Assembly: GCA_963780795.1 (NCBI GenBank)
Contig: CAWADH010000013.1
Coordinates: 430,453 to 494,452, forward strand
Origin: DATJGR01 sp963780795
GTDB lineage: Bacteria; Pseudomonadota; Gammaproteobacteria; Pseudomonadales; Azotimanducaceae
Length of the DNA: 64,000 nt
Direction of reading: 5' to 3'
The position numbers and the translations under genes were made by a program. How positions within the stretch are numbered: the stretch's first letter is position 1; every line of letters begins with the position of its first letter. The notes beneath the pieces are model-generated. The model saw only the letters and a program-made list of their open reading frames with translations, was not told the origin of the DNA and ran no database searches. Of this stretch, positions 49,843-58,274 are shown one piece after another.

Positions 49843-52038
49843 ATGAAGATCGGCAACCGCATACGCGGCCCGCGGCTCGGTACGAAGCTGATGCTGTGGG
49901 GGCTTGTGCTGCTCATCGTGCCGTGGATCAGCTATCGGCAGCTGATCGGAATGGAACGCCTGCTGATTCAAGGCCAATCGCAAGCGCAGCTGCTCACCGC
50001 CGAAGGCATCTCGACGCTGTTCAACGGCCGCGAAGATCTGTTCAACGATCTTCCGGTCCGCATCGAAGATTACGAATCGCTGTATGCGCGCCCGCTGCAG
50101 AATCCGATTCGCATCGACGGTAAGGACTCCGACTGGGAGCCGGATACCGACAAGTTCATCAAGTTCGGCGCCGATGCCGAGAACAACCTGACGGACGGCG
50201 GGTTCAAGATTCTGCTCGGTGAGCGCGGTGGCCAGCTCTACGCGTTCATGCGCATCAAGGACGATGCGCTCGTGTATCGCAATCCCGAATATCTGCGGCT
50301 CGACAACGCCGACACCGTGCGTCTGAACTTCATTCAGGACGACGGCGAAGACGGGCGCGTGGCCATCACGTTCACCGGTCCCGGTGTGACCACCGCGTAT
50401 CGCGTCGGGCCTGATTGGAAACTCGCGGTAACAGGCGTTCCCGAAAACCAGGTGCAGGGTCACATGGAGCGCACGCCCGGCGGCATCGACGTCGAGTTCC
50501 GGATGCCCCTCAGCATGCTCGGCTCGCGCAAATTCTTCGGATTGTCTTATGTCGATGTCGACGACGGCGAATCGCGCGCGATTCGCGCCATTACGCAAAC
50601 GCTGCCGAGCGCCGGCAAATCGAGCTTCAACCTGGTGGTGCTGCGTTCTCCGGAAGTGCTGAACATCATCCAGGGGCTCGGCTACTCCGGCGCCCGCATC
50701 CTCGTGATCGACGCGCAAAATCGCGTCCGCGCGGAGACCGGCAGCTTCACCATGAGCGAAGACCGCGAAGTGGCGGACCCTGGCTGGGCGTCCACCGCGC
50801 GGCGCTGGTTCGACGTGATCCGGCCGGTGGTGCACCGGCTGGTGATGTGGCAGCGCTGGGACGACGACGATCTCACTGAGGATTCCGCAACCGTCGTCAA
50901 CAAGGTGATCGAGTCGTCGCTGCGCGGCAATCCGATCGCGCTGCGCTGTCGGGTGAACGATCAGGAAATCATCATGGCGGCGCACCCGATCGTATCGCGT
51001 GATGCAGTGCTCGGCGGCGTCGTGGTCGAGCAGAACATCGCCGACATTCTGGCGTTCCAGCGCGCGGCGCTCGAGCAGGTGATCGTGCTGTCGTTGGTGA
51101 GTCTGCTGGTGGTGTTCGTAGTGCTGGTCGCTTTCGCCGGTCGTCTGGCGTGGCGGATCCGGCAGCTGCGGCGCGAAGCGAGCGCGGCCATCGACCCGCG
51201 CGGGCGACTCCGCGCAAACGCGTTGCAGAGTGCCATGAACGCCGGCGACGAGATCGGCGATCTGGCGCGCAGTGTTTCCGGCATGCTGGCGAAGCTGCAG
51301 CAGCACAACCAGTTCCTCGAAAACATGCCGCGCACGCTGCGGCACGAGATCAACAATCCGCTGAACACGCTGAGCACGTCGCTGCAGAACCTCGCCGACG
51401 AGAATCCGGCAGTGCGCGACAGCAAGTATCTCGACAGCGCCAAACGCGGCGTGATGCGGATCGGCGCCATCGTGCAGAACCTCGCCGACGCCGCGAATCT
51501 GGAGGAATCATTAGAGGCAGAAGAGCTCGAGATCGTCGATCTCGAACAGCTGATCGAAAACTACGTGGCGAACTGCCGCGTCGTGCACAAGGATTGCGAG
51601 TTCGCGTTCCGCGGTGCCGGACACCCGGTTTACGCGCGGGTTTCGGACTATCGCATCGAGCAGCTGCTGGACAAGATCATCGACAATGCGATCGACTTTC
51701 ATCGCCCCAACAGTCCTATCAAGGTGCAACTCGATCAGTTGAAAGACTTCCTTCGCATCACCGTTGCGAACCGCGGGCCGACGTTGCCGCCGGCAGCCGA
51801 AGAGACGCTGTTCGATTCGATGGTGAGCCATCGCGGCGCCGAGGCGCGCAACCGCCTGCATTTCGGTCTCGGACTCTATGTCGTGCGCGTGATCGCCGAA
51901 CACCATGGCGGCAGCGTGCGCGGCATGAATCTGCCCGACGGGTCCGGTGTGGTGGTGATCGTGCAGCTGCCGCTCGCGAACGTGGCGGCCACGCCGGCGC
52001 GCACGAATGGGGAAGCCGCGGCGACCACGAACGGCTGA
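49843..52038 (+). CDS. pdsS: Sensor histidine kinase, dedicated-sortase type (PdsS-like)
   Basis: A 731-residue membrane sensor kinase. One N-terminal membrane helix (about 15-35) precedes a large extracytoplasmic domain that contains a carbohydrate-binding CBM9/DOMON-like part (NPIRIDGKDSDWEP to about residue 265), then a second helix (near 410-430), a HAMP region, the HisKA domain with His501 (RHEINNPLNTL), and the ATPase (DNAIDFH, GLGLYVVRVIAEHHGG). The architecture matches the kinase class described with a proteobacterial sortase and its LPXTG substrate. Neither is present in this window. Confidence 0.87.
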   Translation: MKIGNRIRGPRLGTKLMLWGLVLLIVPWISYRQLIGMERLLIQGQSQAQLLTAEGISTLFNGREDLFNDLPVRIEDYESLYARPLQNPIRIDGKDSDWEPDTDKFIKFGADAENNLTDGGFKILLGERGGQLYAFMRIKDDALVYRNPEYLRLDNADTVRLNFIQDDGEDGRVAITFTGPGVTTAYRVGPDWKLAVTGVPENQVQGHMERTPGGIDVEFRMPLSMLGSRKFFGLSYVDVDDGESRAIRAITQTLPSAGKSSFNLVVLRSPEVLNIIQGLGYSGARILVIDAQNRVRAETGSFTMSEDREVADPGWASTARRWFDVIRPVVHRLVMWQRWDDDDLTEDSATVVNKVIESSLRGNPIALRCRVNDQEIIMAAHPIVSRDAVLGGVVVEQNIADILAFQRAALEQVIVLSLVSLLVVFVVLVAFAGRLAWRIRQLRREASAAIDPRGRLRANALQSAMNAGDEIGDLARSVSGMLAKLQQHNQFLENMPRTLRHEINNPLNTLSTSLQNLADENPAVRDSKYLDSAKRGVMRIGAIVQNLADAANLEESLEAEELEIVDLEQLIENYVANCRVVHKDCEFAFRGAGHPVYARVSDYRIEQLLDKIIDNAIDFHRPNSPIKVQLDQLKDFLRITVANRGPTLPPAAEETLFDSMVSHRGAEARNRLHFGLGLYVVRVIAEHHGGSVRGMNLPDGSGVVVIVQLPLANVAATPARTNGEAAATTNG

Positions 52039-52041
52039 GCG

Positions 52042-52944
52042 TCAGGCGCGGAAGTACTCTGCCTGCAGGGTGACCGGTCCGTCGCAACGCAATTCGCCGC
52101 GCTGAACCATGTAGACAACGGCCGACAGCACGCTGCGGGCGGCGGCGCGATACATGAATTCGGGTACGTCGGCGTACATGGTGGGGACCATGTCTTCGAT
52201 TTTGTGCTGCCCGCGCTCAATGCACGTCAGGATCTGTTCTTCCCGCTCGCGCCGATGCGCGATGAACGCCTCGACGTGGTGCTTCGGATCGAGCACGGAG
52301 GGGCCGTGCGTGGGCCAGTACAGCGCGTCGTCGCGGTCGAGCAGCAACGCGAGGCTCTCCATATAGCGGCGCATGTCGCCGTCGGGCGGCGAGATGATGC
52401 TGGTGGACCACCCCATCACGTGATCGCCGGTGAACAGCGTGCGTTCTTCTCGCAGCGCGTAGCACATGTGATTCGACGTATGGCCCGGTGTGTACACGCA
52501 CTCCACCGACCAACCGTCGGCCGCAATGACCTCGCCGTGCCGTACCTGAACGTCGGGACGGAACGCCATGTCGGCGCCTTCCTCGAGCTTCACGGTGGGA
52601 TCTTCGATGCCCGAGCCGTGCGGACCGAATGCATACGACAGCGCGTCGCAGCGTTCACGCAGCAGTGCGCATCCGGGGGAGTGATCGGTGTGCGTGTGCG
52701 TGACCAGCATGTGGCTGATCCGTTCGCCCTTGGTTGCGGCGAGAATGGCGTTGATGTGGTCGGGATCGGCCGGGCCAGGATCGATGACCGCGACGTCGCC
52801 ATGGCCCAGGATGTAGGTGCCGGTGCCGTGCAGTGTGAAGGGACTGGGATTCTTCGCGATCACCCGGCGGATCAGCGGCGACAGTTCGGTCACCGCGCCG
52901 TATTCGAACTCGAGTTCACGCCGAAAAGGGATCTTCACGCCCAT
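52042..52944 (-). CDS. MBL-fold metallo-hydrolase (LACTB2-like)
   Basis: A 300-residue metallo-beta-lactamase-fold enzyme. Metal ligands are in THTHTDHSPG (HxHxDH), PGHTSNHM, TGDHVMGW and WPTHGP. It has the C-terminal winged-helix-like extension of LACTB2-type hydrolases (about 230-300), which include ribonucleases and thioesterases. It is convergent with the histidine kinase gene, with only 3 bases between them. It lies 84 bases after the FHA gene on the same strand and might be co-transcribed. Confidence 0.88.
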   Translation of the reverse strand: MGVKIPFRRELEFEYGAVTELSPLIRRVIAKNPSPFTLHGTGTYILGHGDVAVIDPGPADPDHINAILAATKGERISHMLVTHTHTDHSPGCALLRERCDALSYAFGPHGSGIEDPTVKLEEGADMAFRPDVQVRHGEVIAADGWSVECVYTPGHTSNHMCYALREERTLFTGDHVMGWSTSIISPPDGDMRRYMESLALLLDRDDALYWPTHGPSVLDPKHHVEAFIAHRREREEQILTCIERGQHKIEDMVPTMYADVPEFMYRAAARSVLSAVVYMVQRGELRCDGPVTLQAEYFRA

Positions 52945-53028
52945 CGCGAAATCCGCCGCCCCAGAGGCGCCGAAGCATAGTTTGCTGCACTGCGAAAGGC
53001 AACGCGACGCGCGGCACCGCGGGTCGGA

Positions 53029-54168
53029 TCAGAGCATCGTGTACCACGCTGCCATCGCGATTGCGGCGACCAGCGCGACCGCGACGATCCAGCGGCCCCA
53101 TCGCGGAGCGTCGCTGCGACGCGCCGTCGGTTCGCGGTACTGCAGCGTGACGCGGCCGATCCGGATCGAGTCGCCGTTGCCGAGCCTTGCGGTGTGGATT
53201 TCGGCGCCGTTGATCCATGTGCCGTTGGTCGAAATGAGGTTCACCAGTTGCGCGCCGTCGGGACGCAGCTCGAGTTCCGCATGACGCAACGACACGCTCG
53301 CTTCCGAGAGATGAATGTCGGCATCGGGACCGCGCCCGATCAGATGCCGTCCGAACGCCAGCGGGAATACGCGACCGGTCACCGGCGCGCTGCGGCCGAT
53401 CAGCATCGGTCCAGTCGGAGCCGGGTCCGGATCGATCGGCGTGGCGGTCGGCAGTGCGCCCGCTTCCACCGTGACGTTCGCGATCTCCGCCGTTTCGGCG
53501 CGCGCCGGTTCGCCGACGATGCGTTCAGACACTTCGAGCTGATCCGGCGGTTGGCCCAGCGGCCGGATTGGCGTGAGGTCGGGGGCGTCGCCGATCAGCT
53601 GATAGCGGATCGTGTCGAAAGAAATCTCATCGCCGTGGAACACCCGCCACGCGCCGGCCACCCGGTCGCCGTTGACGTACGTGCCGTTGGCGGAACGCAG
53701 ATCTTCGAGCCAGATCGCGCCGCGCTCCGCGCGCAACTGCGCGTGATGGCGCGACACGTGTCCTTCGACCAGTTGCAGATCGCAGTCGGTCGCCCGACCG
53801 ATGTTCAGTGTCGGTGCAATCGGCACACCGATGCCGTCGCCGACGCGGTGCAGCTTCCAGCCGCAAGCCGGCGTGGTCGTTTCGACATCGAGACGCAACC
53901 GATGCTGACCCAGCACGAGCGCGGCGCCCGGTCGTAACCCGGCGCTTCCGTCGATCGGATTGTCGTCCACGTGCGCCGTCGCACCTTCGAGCACGATCAC
54001 GCGCGGTCCACGTTCGGTGGTCTCGATGCGAACGTGGAAGTCGCGCACGTCTTCGCCGGCGATTACGAGGTCGTTATCGAGATGACGTCCGACGGTGACG
54101 CTGCCAGCCAGCGGAAATCGCGAATCAGGCTCATCGAGCAGTACCAGAGCGTAGCGCGCGTCCGTCAT
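53029..54168 (-). CDS. Tail-anchored protein with three FHA domains
   Basis: A 379-residue protein with three FHA-like domains and one C-terminal membrane helix (WIVAVALVAAIAMAAWYTML). Domain 1 (TVGRHLDNDLVIA, about 15-85) is degenerate. Domain 2 (NIGRATDCDLQLVEGHVSRHHAQ, SANGTYVNG) and domain 3 (LIGRGPDADIHLSEASVSLRHAE, STNGTWING) keep the Gly-Arg, Ser, His and Asn-Gly residues that bind phosphothreonine. It should sit on the cytoplasmic face of the membrane as a readout of the Ser/Thr kinase in the same operon. ATG 54168 overlaps the cyclase stop (ATGA). Confidence 0.87.
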   Translation of the reverse strand: MTDARYALVLLDEPDSRFPLAGSVTVGRHLDNDLVIAGEDVRDFHVRIETTERGPRVIVLEGATAHVDDNPIDGSAGLRPGAALVLGQHRLRLDVETTTPACGWKLHRVGDGIGVPIAPTLNIGRATDCDLQLVEGHVSRHHAQLRAERGAIWLEDLRSANGTYVNGDRVAGAWRVFHGDEISFDTIRYQLIGDAPDLTPIRPLGQPPDQLEVSERIVGEPARAETAEIANVTVEAGALPTATPIDPDPAPTGPMLIGRSAPVTGRVFPLAFGRHLIGRGPDADIHLSEASVSLRHAELELRPDGAQLVNLISTNGTWINGAEIHTARLGNGDSIRIGRVTLQYREPTARRSDAPRWGRWIVAVALVAAIAMAAWYTML

Positions 54169-55028
54169 TCGAAGCAGTACTGAACGCGGCACGTGGCGCC
54201 ATCGGCACCGAAGTTGAGTTCGCCGGCGCCGCGGATCGGCAATACTTCGCGGCGAACGAAGTGCGGCCGCGTTTCATCGGCTGAACGGACGAAGCTGCCG
54301 TTGGTGCTGTGGTCGCGCAGCACGACGATGCCGCGATGCCATTCGAGCGTTGCGTGAAAGCGCGACACGCGCGGATCGTCGATCACCACGTCGCATTGTG
54401 GATCGCGCCCAATCGTCAACTCCTGCTCGCGCCCCAGCGCGACGGAGCCGGATTTCGTCTGCAGCATCAGGCGGCGCCGCGTGGCATCGCTGGTGCGTTG
54501 TACCGACGAATTGAAATGGGTCGCTGTCGCCGGTTCCCAACACAAGTGGTAAATCGCCATCGAGCGCGCGGTGCCGCGTAGCCGCACTTGCTCGAAGCGG
54601 CGACAGGCTTTGCGTATCTGATGTCCGAGCGCTTCGTGCACGCTGTCGGATATTACGATTTCGCGCGCGCGAGCAATGGCCGTGAGGCGCGCGGCGATGT
54701 TCACCGTGTCGCCGAAGACGTCCCCTCCCTTGCGGATCAACGGGCCGGCATGCGCGCCGATGCGCAACTCGAGCATCGTGTCGACCTGAATGGCCTTCAG
54801 CGCCTGACACGTCGCGTCGGCGCTCGGAAACAGCAACAACAGTTCGTCGCCGTTGCGCTTGATGCAACTGCCGCCGCCCTCGATCGCGCACGCGCTGGCG
54901 AAGGCCAGTGCTTCTTCGATCCGCGCCTGCGCCACCTCGTCGCCGACGCGCCGGTACAATCCGACACTATCGACTACGTCGACGAAGGCAACGACGCGGT
55001 GCGCGCTCCGCCAGCCGAGTTTGTTCAT
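54165..55028 (-). CDS. Class III adenylate cyclase fused to an FHA domain
   Basis: A 287-residue soluble protein. Residues about 10-175 form a class III nucleotide cyclase domain: metal Asps in FVDVVDS and KRNGDE, the Lys of KRNGD and the Asp of GDVFGD that select adenine, and the transition-state Asn and Arg in TVNIAARL, so activity as an adenylate cyclase is expected. A complete FHA domain follows (TIGRDPQCDVVIDDPRVSRFHA, STNGSF), which would let a phosphothreonine control the cyclase. ATG 55028 overlaps the kinase stop by four bases (ATGA). Confidence 0.88.
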   Translation of the reverse strand: MNKLGWRSAHRVVAFVDVVDSVGLYRRVGDEVAQARIEEALAFASACAIEGGGSCIKRNGDELLLLFPSADATCQALKAIQVDTMLELRIGAHAGPLIRKGGDVFGDTVNIAARLTAIARAREIVISDSVHEALGHQIRKACRRFEQVRLRGTARSMAIYHLCWEPATATHFNSSVQRTSDATRRRLMLQTKSGSVALGREQELTIGRDPQCDVVIDDPRVSRFHATLEWHRGIVVLRDHSTNGSFVRSADETRPHFVRREVLPIRGAGELNFGADGATCRVQYCFE

Positions 55029-57322
55029 TGTTTCGTCCCTTTCCCGCTTTCGGCTGCCCAACTATCCCGCAGCGCGCGCCATTCGGGAACATCTGGGGTA
55101 ACTGTCAACGCCAGCTCGAGGAAATGCTGTGCGTCGGTTTTCAGACCTGCGTCGTATGCTTCGCGCGCGACGCTCGCCAACCGTCCCGCCGCCGCGTTCA
55201 GCATGTCGCGCGCCTGCACGTTGTTCGGATCGAGACGGCGCACTTCGAGCAATCGGGCCACGGCATTCTGGTCCGGCGGCTCGGTAATGAAGCCGTCGTT
55301 CATCAGCTTCTGTGCTTCGTTCAGCAGGCGCGAAACGCTGCCGATCCGTTGTTCCTCCGCTCTGAGCTTCGCCTTCAGCTCGCGGATCGCCGTGTCGGAG
55401 AGTCCGATTTCGGAGGCGCGCGCGCTGAGCGCACGAACGCCTTCGATCTGCCCAGTGGACAGCAGCTCGGTGGCGCGCGTGAGCAGCTCCGCGACCACCT
55501 CCGACAGCCCCTGGTTCGCGATCGCATTGTTCGGATCGGTGGCGAGCACGCGGTGATAGATCTCGGCCGCATTGCTGCCCGGAGGGTTGATCAGCGCGCC
55601 GTTAGCACGATATGCGGAGGCCTGCTGCAGCAGTGTCTGGATTTCCTGATCCGAGGTCGCCGCCCGCTGGACTTTATCGCGCACGGCCGCGACCTCGCCG
55701 CTCCCGGCATTGGCGGTAGTCGCGCGCTCCAGGAAGTTCATTGCGCCGGTGATGTCGCCGGCCTCCGAGGCGGTGCCGGCCAGTTGGGCGTAGTGTTCGG
55801 CGAGTCGGTTCAGCTCGGCTTTCGCGACGGGATGGCCGGGATTCAGACGCAGCGCTTCCTGATATGCCTGAATCGCGGCTGTTGCGGATGGCTGATCGTC
55901 GAGACCGTGGCTGCGCAATAGCGCTTCTGTGCTGGTCACCAACGAGTCTGCCCGCTTGCGATCGGACAGCTTCTCGAACATCGAGGTCAGTTCTTCGTCG
56001 TTCGGAAAGACCGCCAACGATTCCGTCAATTTCGCTTCCGCCAGTGCGAGGTCGTCGGCTGCCAGCGCCTGGCCGATGCTCGCTTTCCACTGTGTAGCAA
56101 GATCGGAGATCGCGGTGCGCGCCTGCGAATACGACGAGTCGACGTCGAGCACCCTTCTGTAGCCGGCCACGACCGCAGCGAGACTCTGATTCGGATCGCC
56201 GCGCAGCGACTCCGCCTGACGCCATGCGTTGAGCAACGCCGGCTTCTCCGTCAGACCCGTCGCGATCATCACCTTCGCAATCGCATTGTCGCGGTTCCAC
56301 GGATACAGATAGCTCCAGATTCCCGTCAGAACGATGACCACGAGCGTCACCCACGGCCAGACACGTCGACTCTGTCGCAGCTGCTTCGGTCGCTGATCGG
56401 GTTCGGCGCGGATCGTGCGGCCGTCGCGCACCACCGGCATCGACACGCTGTCGCCGATCGCGCGGATTTCTGCGGTGTTGACGACCTCGGTCTTGATGAC
56501 CGTGTTCGGAACCATGCCTGCCGCCCGAACGCCGTCGAGCGCTTCGATGACCTCCGCCCCGGTCTGATAGCGCGCCTCCGGCTTCTTCGCGAGGAATCGG
56601 TCGACCACGTTCTGCATCGCGCTGAGGTGGCCGGGCAATCGCGGAACCGGGTCCTGCAGGTGGCGGATGCCGACCGCCACGGCAGAGTCGGCCTTGAACG
56701 GCACTTCGCCGGTGAGCATCCGGTAGAAGACGACGCCCAGGCTGTAGATGTCGGAGCGTCCGTCGAGCGGCTTCCCGGATGCTTGTTCCGGGCTCATGTA
56801 CTGCGGCGTGCCAACGACCGTACCATGACGCGTGATGCTGGCGCCGCTGCTGATGACGCGCGCCACGCCGAAATCCGACAGCACCGCCGATCCGTCTTCT
56901 CGGAACAGGATGTTCTCGGGCTTGATGTCGCGGTGAACGAAACCTTTCGCGTGGGCGCTGTCGAGTCCGCGCGCGATGTCTTTCACCACCGAGATCGCGG
57001 CCTGCATGTGCAACCCGCGCTTCAGGCGTCGGTTCAGGTCTCCGCCGCGCAGATACTCCATCACCAGGTAATAGCATTGGTCGTTCACGCCGGCGTCGTG
57101 AACCTGCACGATGTTCGGATGACTCAGCTGCGCGATGATGCGCGCTTCGCGCACGAAGCGTTTGCCGAAGCTCGGATCAGCCGTGTACTCGGGCGATACC
57201 ACCTTGATGGCCACGAGCCGGCCGAACTTCTTCTGAACCGCAAGGTAGACGCGCGCCATCCCGCCCCGACCGATCTCACGCTCGATGCTGTAGCCGGGGA
57301 TCTCGAGACGCGCTTCAGCCAT
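55025..57322 (-). CDS. Transmembrane Ser/Thr protein kinase
   Basis: A 765-residue receptor-like kinase. The kinase domain (about 8-270) has the glycine loop GRGGMARVY, Lys40 (VAIKVV), HRDIKPENIL, SDFGVAR and GTPQYMSPEQ, all catalytic residues in place. A membrane helix lies at about 322-342, and the last 420 residues form a helical repeat-type extracytoplasmic domain (TPR-like, e.g. ATNANAGSGEVAA, AEIYHRVLATDPNNAIANQG), probably sensing. ATG 57322 overlaps the MORN gene by eight bases. FHA proteins downstream are its expected readers. Confidence 0.92.
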   Translation of the reverse strand: MAEARLEIPGYSIEREIGRGGMARVYLAVQKKFGRLVAIKVVSPEYTADPSFGKRFVREARIIAQLSHPNIVQVHDAGVNDQCYYLVMEYLRGGDLNRRLKRGLHMQAAISVVKDIARGLDSAHAKGFVHRDIKPENILFREDGSAVLSDFGVARVISSGASITRHGTVVGTPQYMSPEQASGKPLDGRSDIYSLGVVFYRMLTGEVPFKADSAVAVGIRHLQDPVPRLPGHLSAMQNVVDRFLAKKPEARYQTGAEVIEALDGVRAAGMVPNTVIKTEVVNTAEIRAIGDSVSMPVVRDGRTIRAEPDQRPKQLRQSRRVWPWVTLVVIVLTGIWSYLYPWNRDNAIAKVMIATGLTEKPALLNAWRQAESLRGDPNQSLAAVVAGYRRVLDVDSSYSQARTAISDLATQWKASIGQALAADDLALAEAKLTESLAVFPNDEELTSMFEKLSDRKRADSLVTSTEALLRSHGLDDQPSATAAIQAYQEALRLNPGHPVAKAELNRLAEHYAQLAGTASEAGDITGAMNFLERATTANAGSGEVAAVRDKVQRAATSDQEIQTLLQQASAYRANGALINPPGSNAAEIYHRVLATDPNNAIANQGLSEVVAELLTRATELLSTGQIEGVRALSARASEIGLSDTAIRELKAKLRAEEQRIGSVSRLLNEAQKLMNDGFITEPPDQNAVARLLEVRRLDPNNVQARDMLNAAAGRLASVAREAYDAGLKTDAQHFLELALTVTPDVPEWRALRDSWAAESGKGTKQ

Positions 57323-58274
57323 TGGATCGAAGCGGACGTACTTCGCCTTCCACGAGGTGGCCGAGGACGATGTGCGCCGCAGGCACGTACAGCGTTCCGT
57401 CGAGACTCACCGCAGGACCGCGGCCGTGCGCGAGTCCGTTGATGCAGGTGTTGGCCTGGAACATCCAGTCGCGGCCGTCGATCGAAATGCGACAGCTCTT
57501 CACCGCAATCAGCGGTTGCGCGAGCACGAGTGTGCCGTCGCGCCATTGCTGGAATTCGGCCGAGCCGTCGACGGTTCGTTTGACGCCGAATCCGTGCATC
57601 TTGTTGTGCTCGAAGTTGCCTTCGTACACCGTTCCGTCGCGCCAATAGAACGTACCGAGCCCCTCACGCGCGTCGTTGGCGAATGCGCCGACGTAGCGGT
57701 TGCCGTTGGGCCACTCGAACGTACCCGTTCCGCTCTTCTTTCCAGCGACGAAACTGCCGTCGTACTTGCGGCCGTCGGGCCAGAAGAACTTGCCCAGTCC
57801 CTGCAGCTGGTCGCCTTCGAATTTGCCTTCATAACGTTCGCCGTTGTGCCACGTATACGTGCCCTGCCCGGTGCGTTCGCCGCCGACGAAATCGCCTTCG
57901 TACTTGTCGGAGTTCGCCCAGACGAACACGCCGTGGCCGGTGATGTGATCCTCGAGGAATTCGCCTTCGTAACGATCGCCGTTGGGCCACCGCAAAAGTC
58001 CGTTGCCCTGCCGCAGGTCCTTTTCGAAGCTGCCTTCGTATGTCCTGCCGTCGGGCCAGTAGTAAGTGCCGGTGCCCTGCATCCGGTCGTCCACGTACTG
58101 GCCGACATAGCGATTGCCGTCGGCCCACGTATACGTGCCCTGGCCGTTACGCAGGTCGTGCTCGACTTCCCCTTCGTAAACGTCGCCGTTCGGCAGCTCG
58201 ACGTGGCGGTAGTCCGCCTGGGCAAACGCGGTCAGCGAGGCGACCGCAACGAGCACGAACGCGCGCATCTTCAC
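57315..58274 (-). CDS. Exported protein with nine MORN repeats
   Basis: A 319-residue protein with a signal peptide (cut near AQA/DYR) and nine consecutive, unbroken 23-residue MORN units (about residues 23-229), each of the type YxGxFxxxxxxGxGxxxWxxGxx. A C-terminal part contains two Cys residues (VKSCRISIDG, ANTCINGL) that may form a disulfide. MORN repeats make elongated, membrane-lipid or protein-binding rods; their exact partner is unknown. ATG 58274 overlaps the MatB-like stop by four bases. Its position next to the kinase suggests it is part of the sensor. Confidence 0.9.
   Translation of the reverse strand: MKMRAFVLVAVASLTAFAQADYRHVELPNGDVYEGEVEHDLRNGQGTYTWADGNRYVGQYVDDRMQGTGTYYWPDGRTYEGSFEKDLRQGNGLLRWPNGDRYEGEFLEDHITGHGVFVWANSDKYEGDFVGGERTGQGTYTWHNGERYEGKFEGDQLQGLGKFFWPDGRKYDGSFVAGKKSGTGTFEWPNGNRYVGAFANDAREGLGTFYWRDGTVYEGNFEHNKMHGFGVKRTVDGSAEFQQWRDGTLVLAQPLIAVKSCRISIDGRDWMFQANTCINGLAHGRGPAVSLDGTLYVPAAHIVLGHLVEGEVRPLRSNG

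Noticed and set aside
48937..51345. An 802-codon open frame on the minus strand
   Set aside because: It lies opposite the clear PdsR/PdsS pair and shows no family motif.
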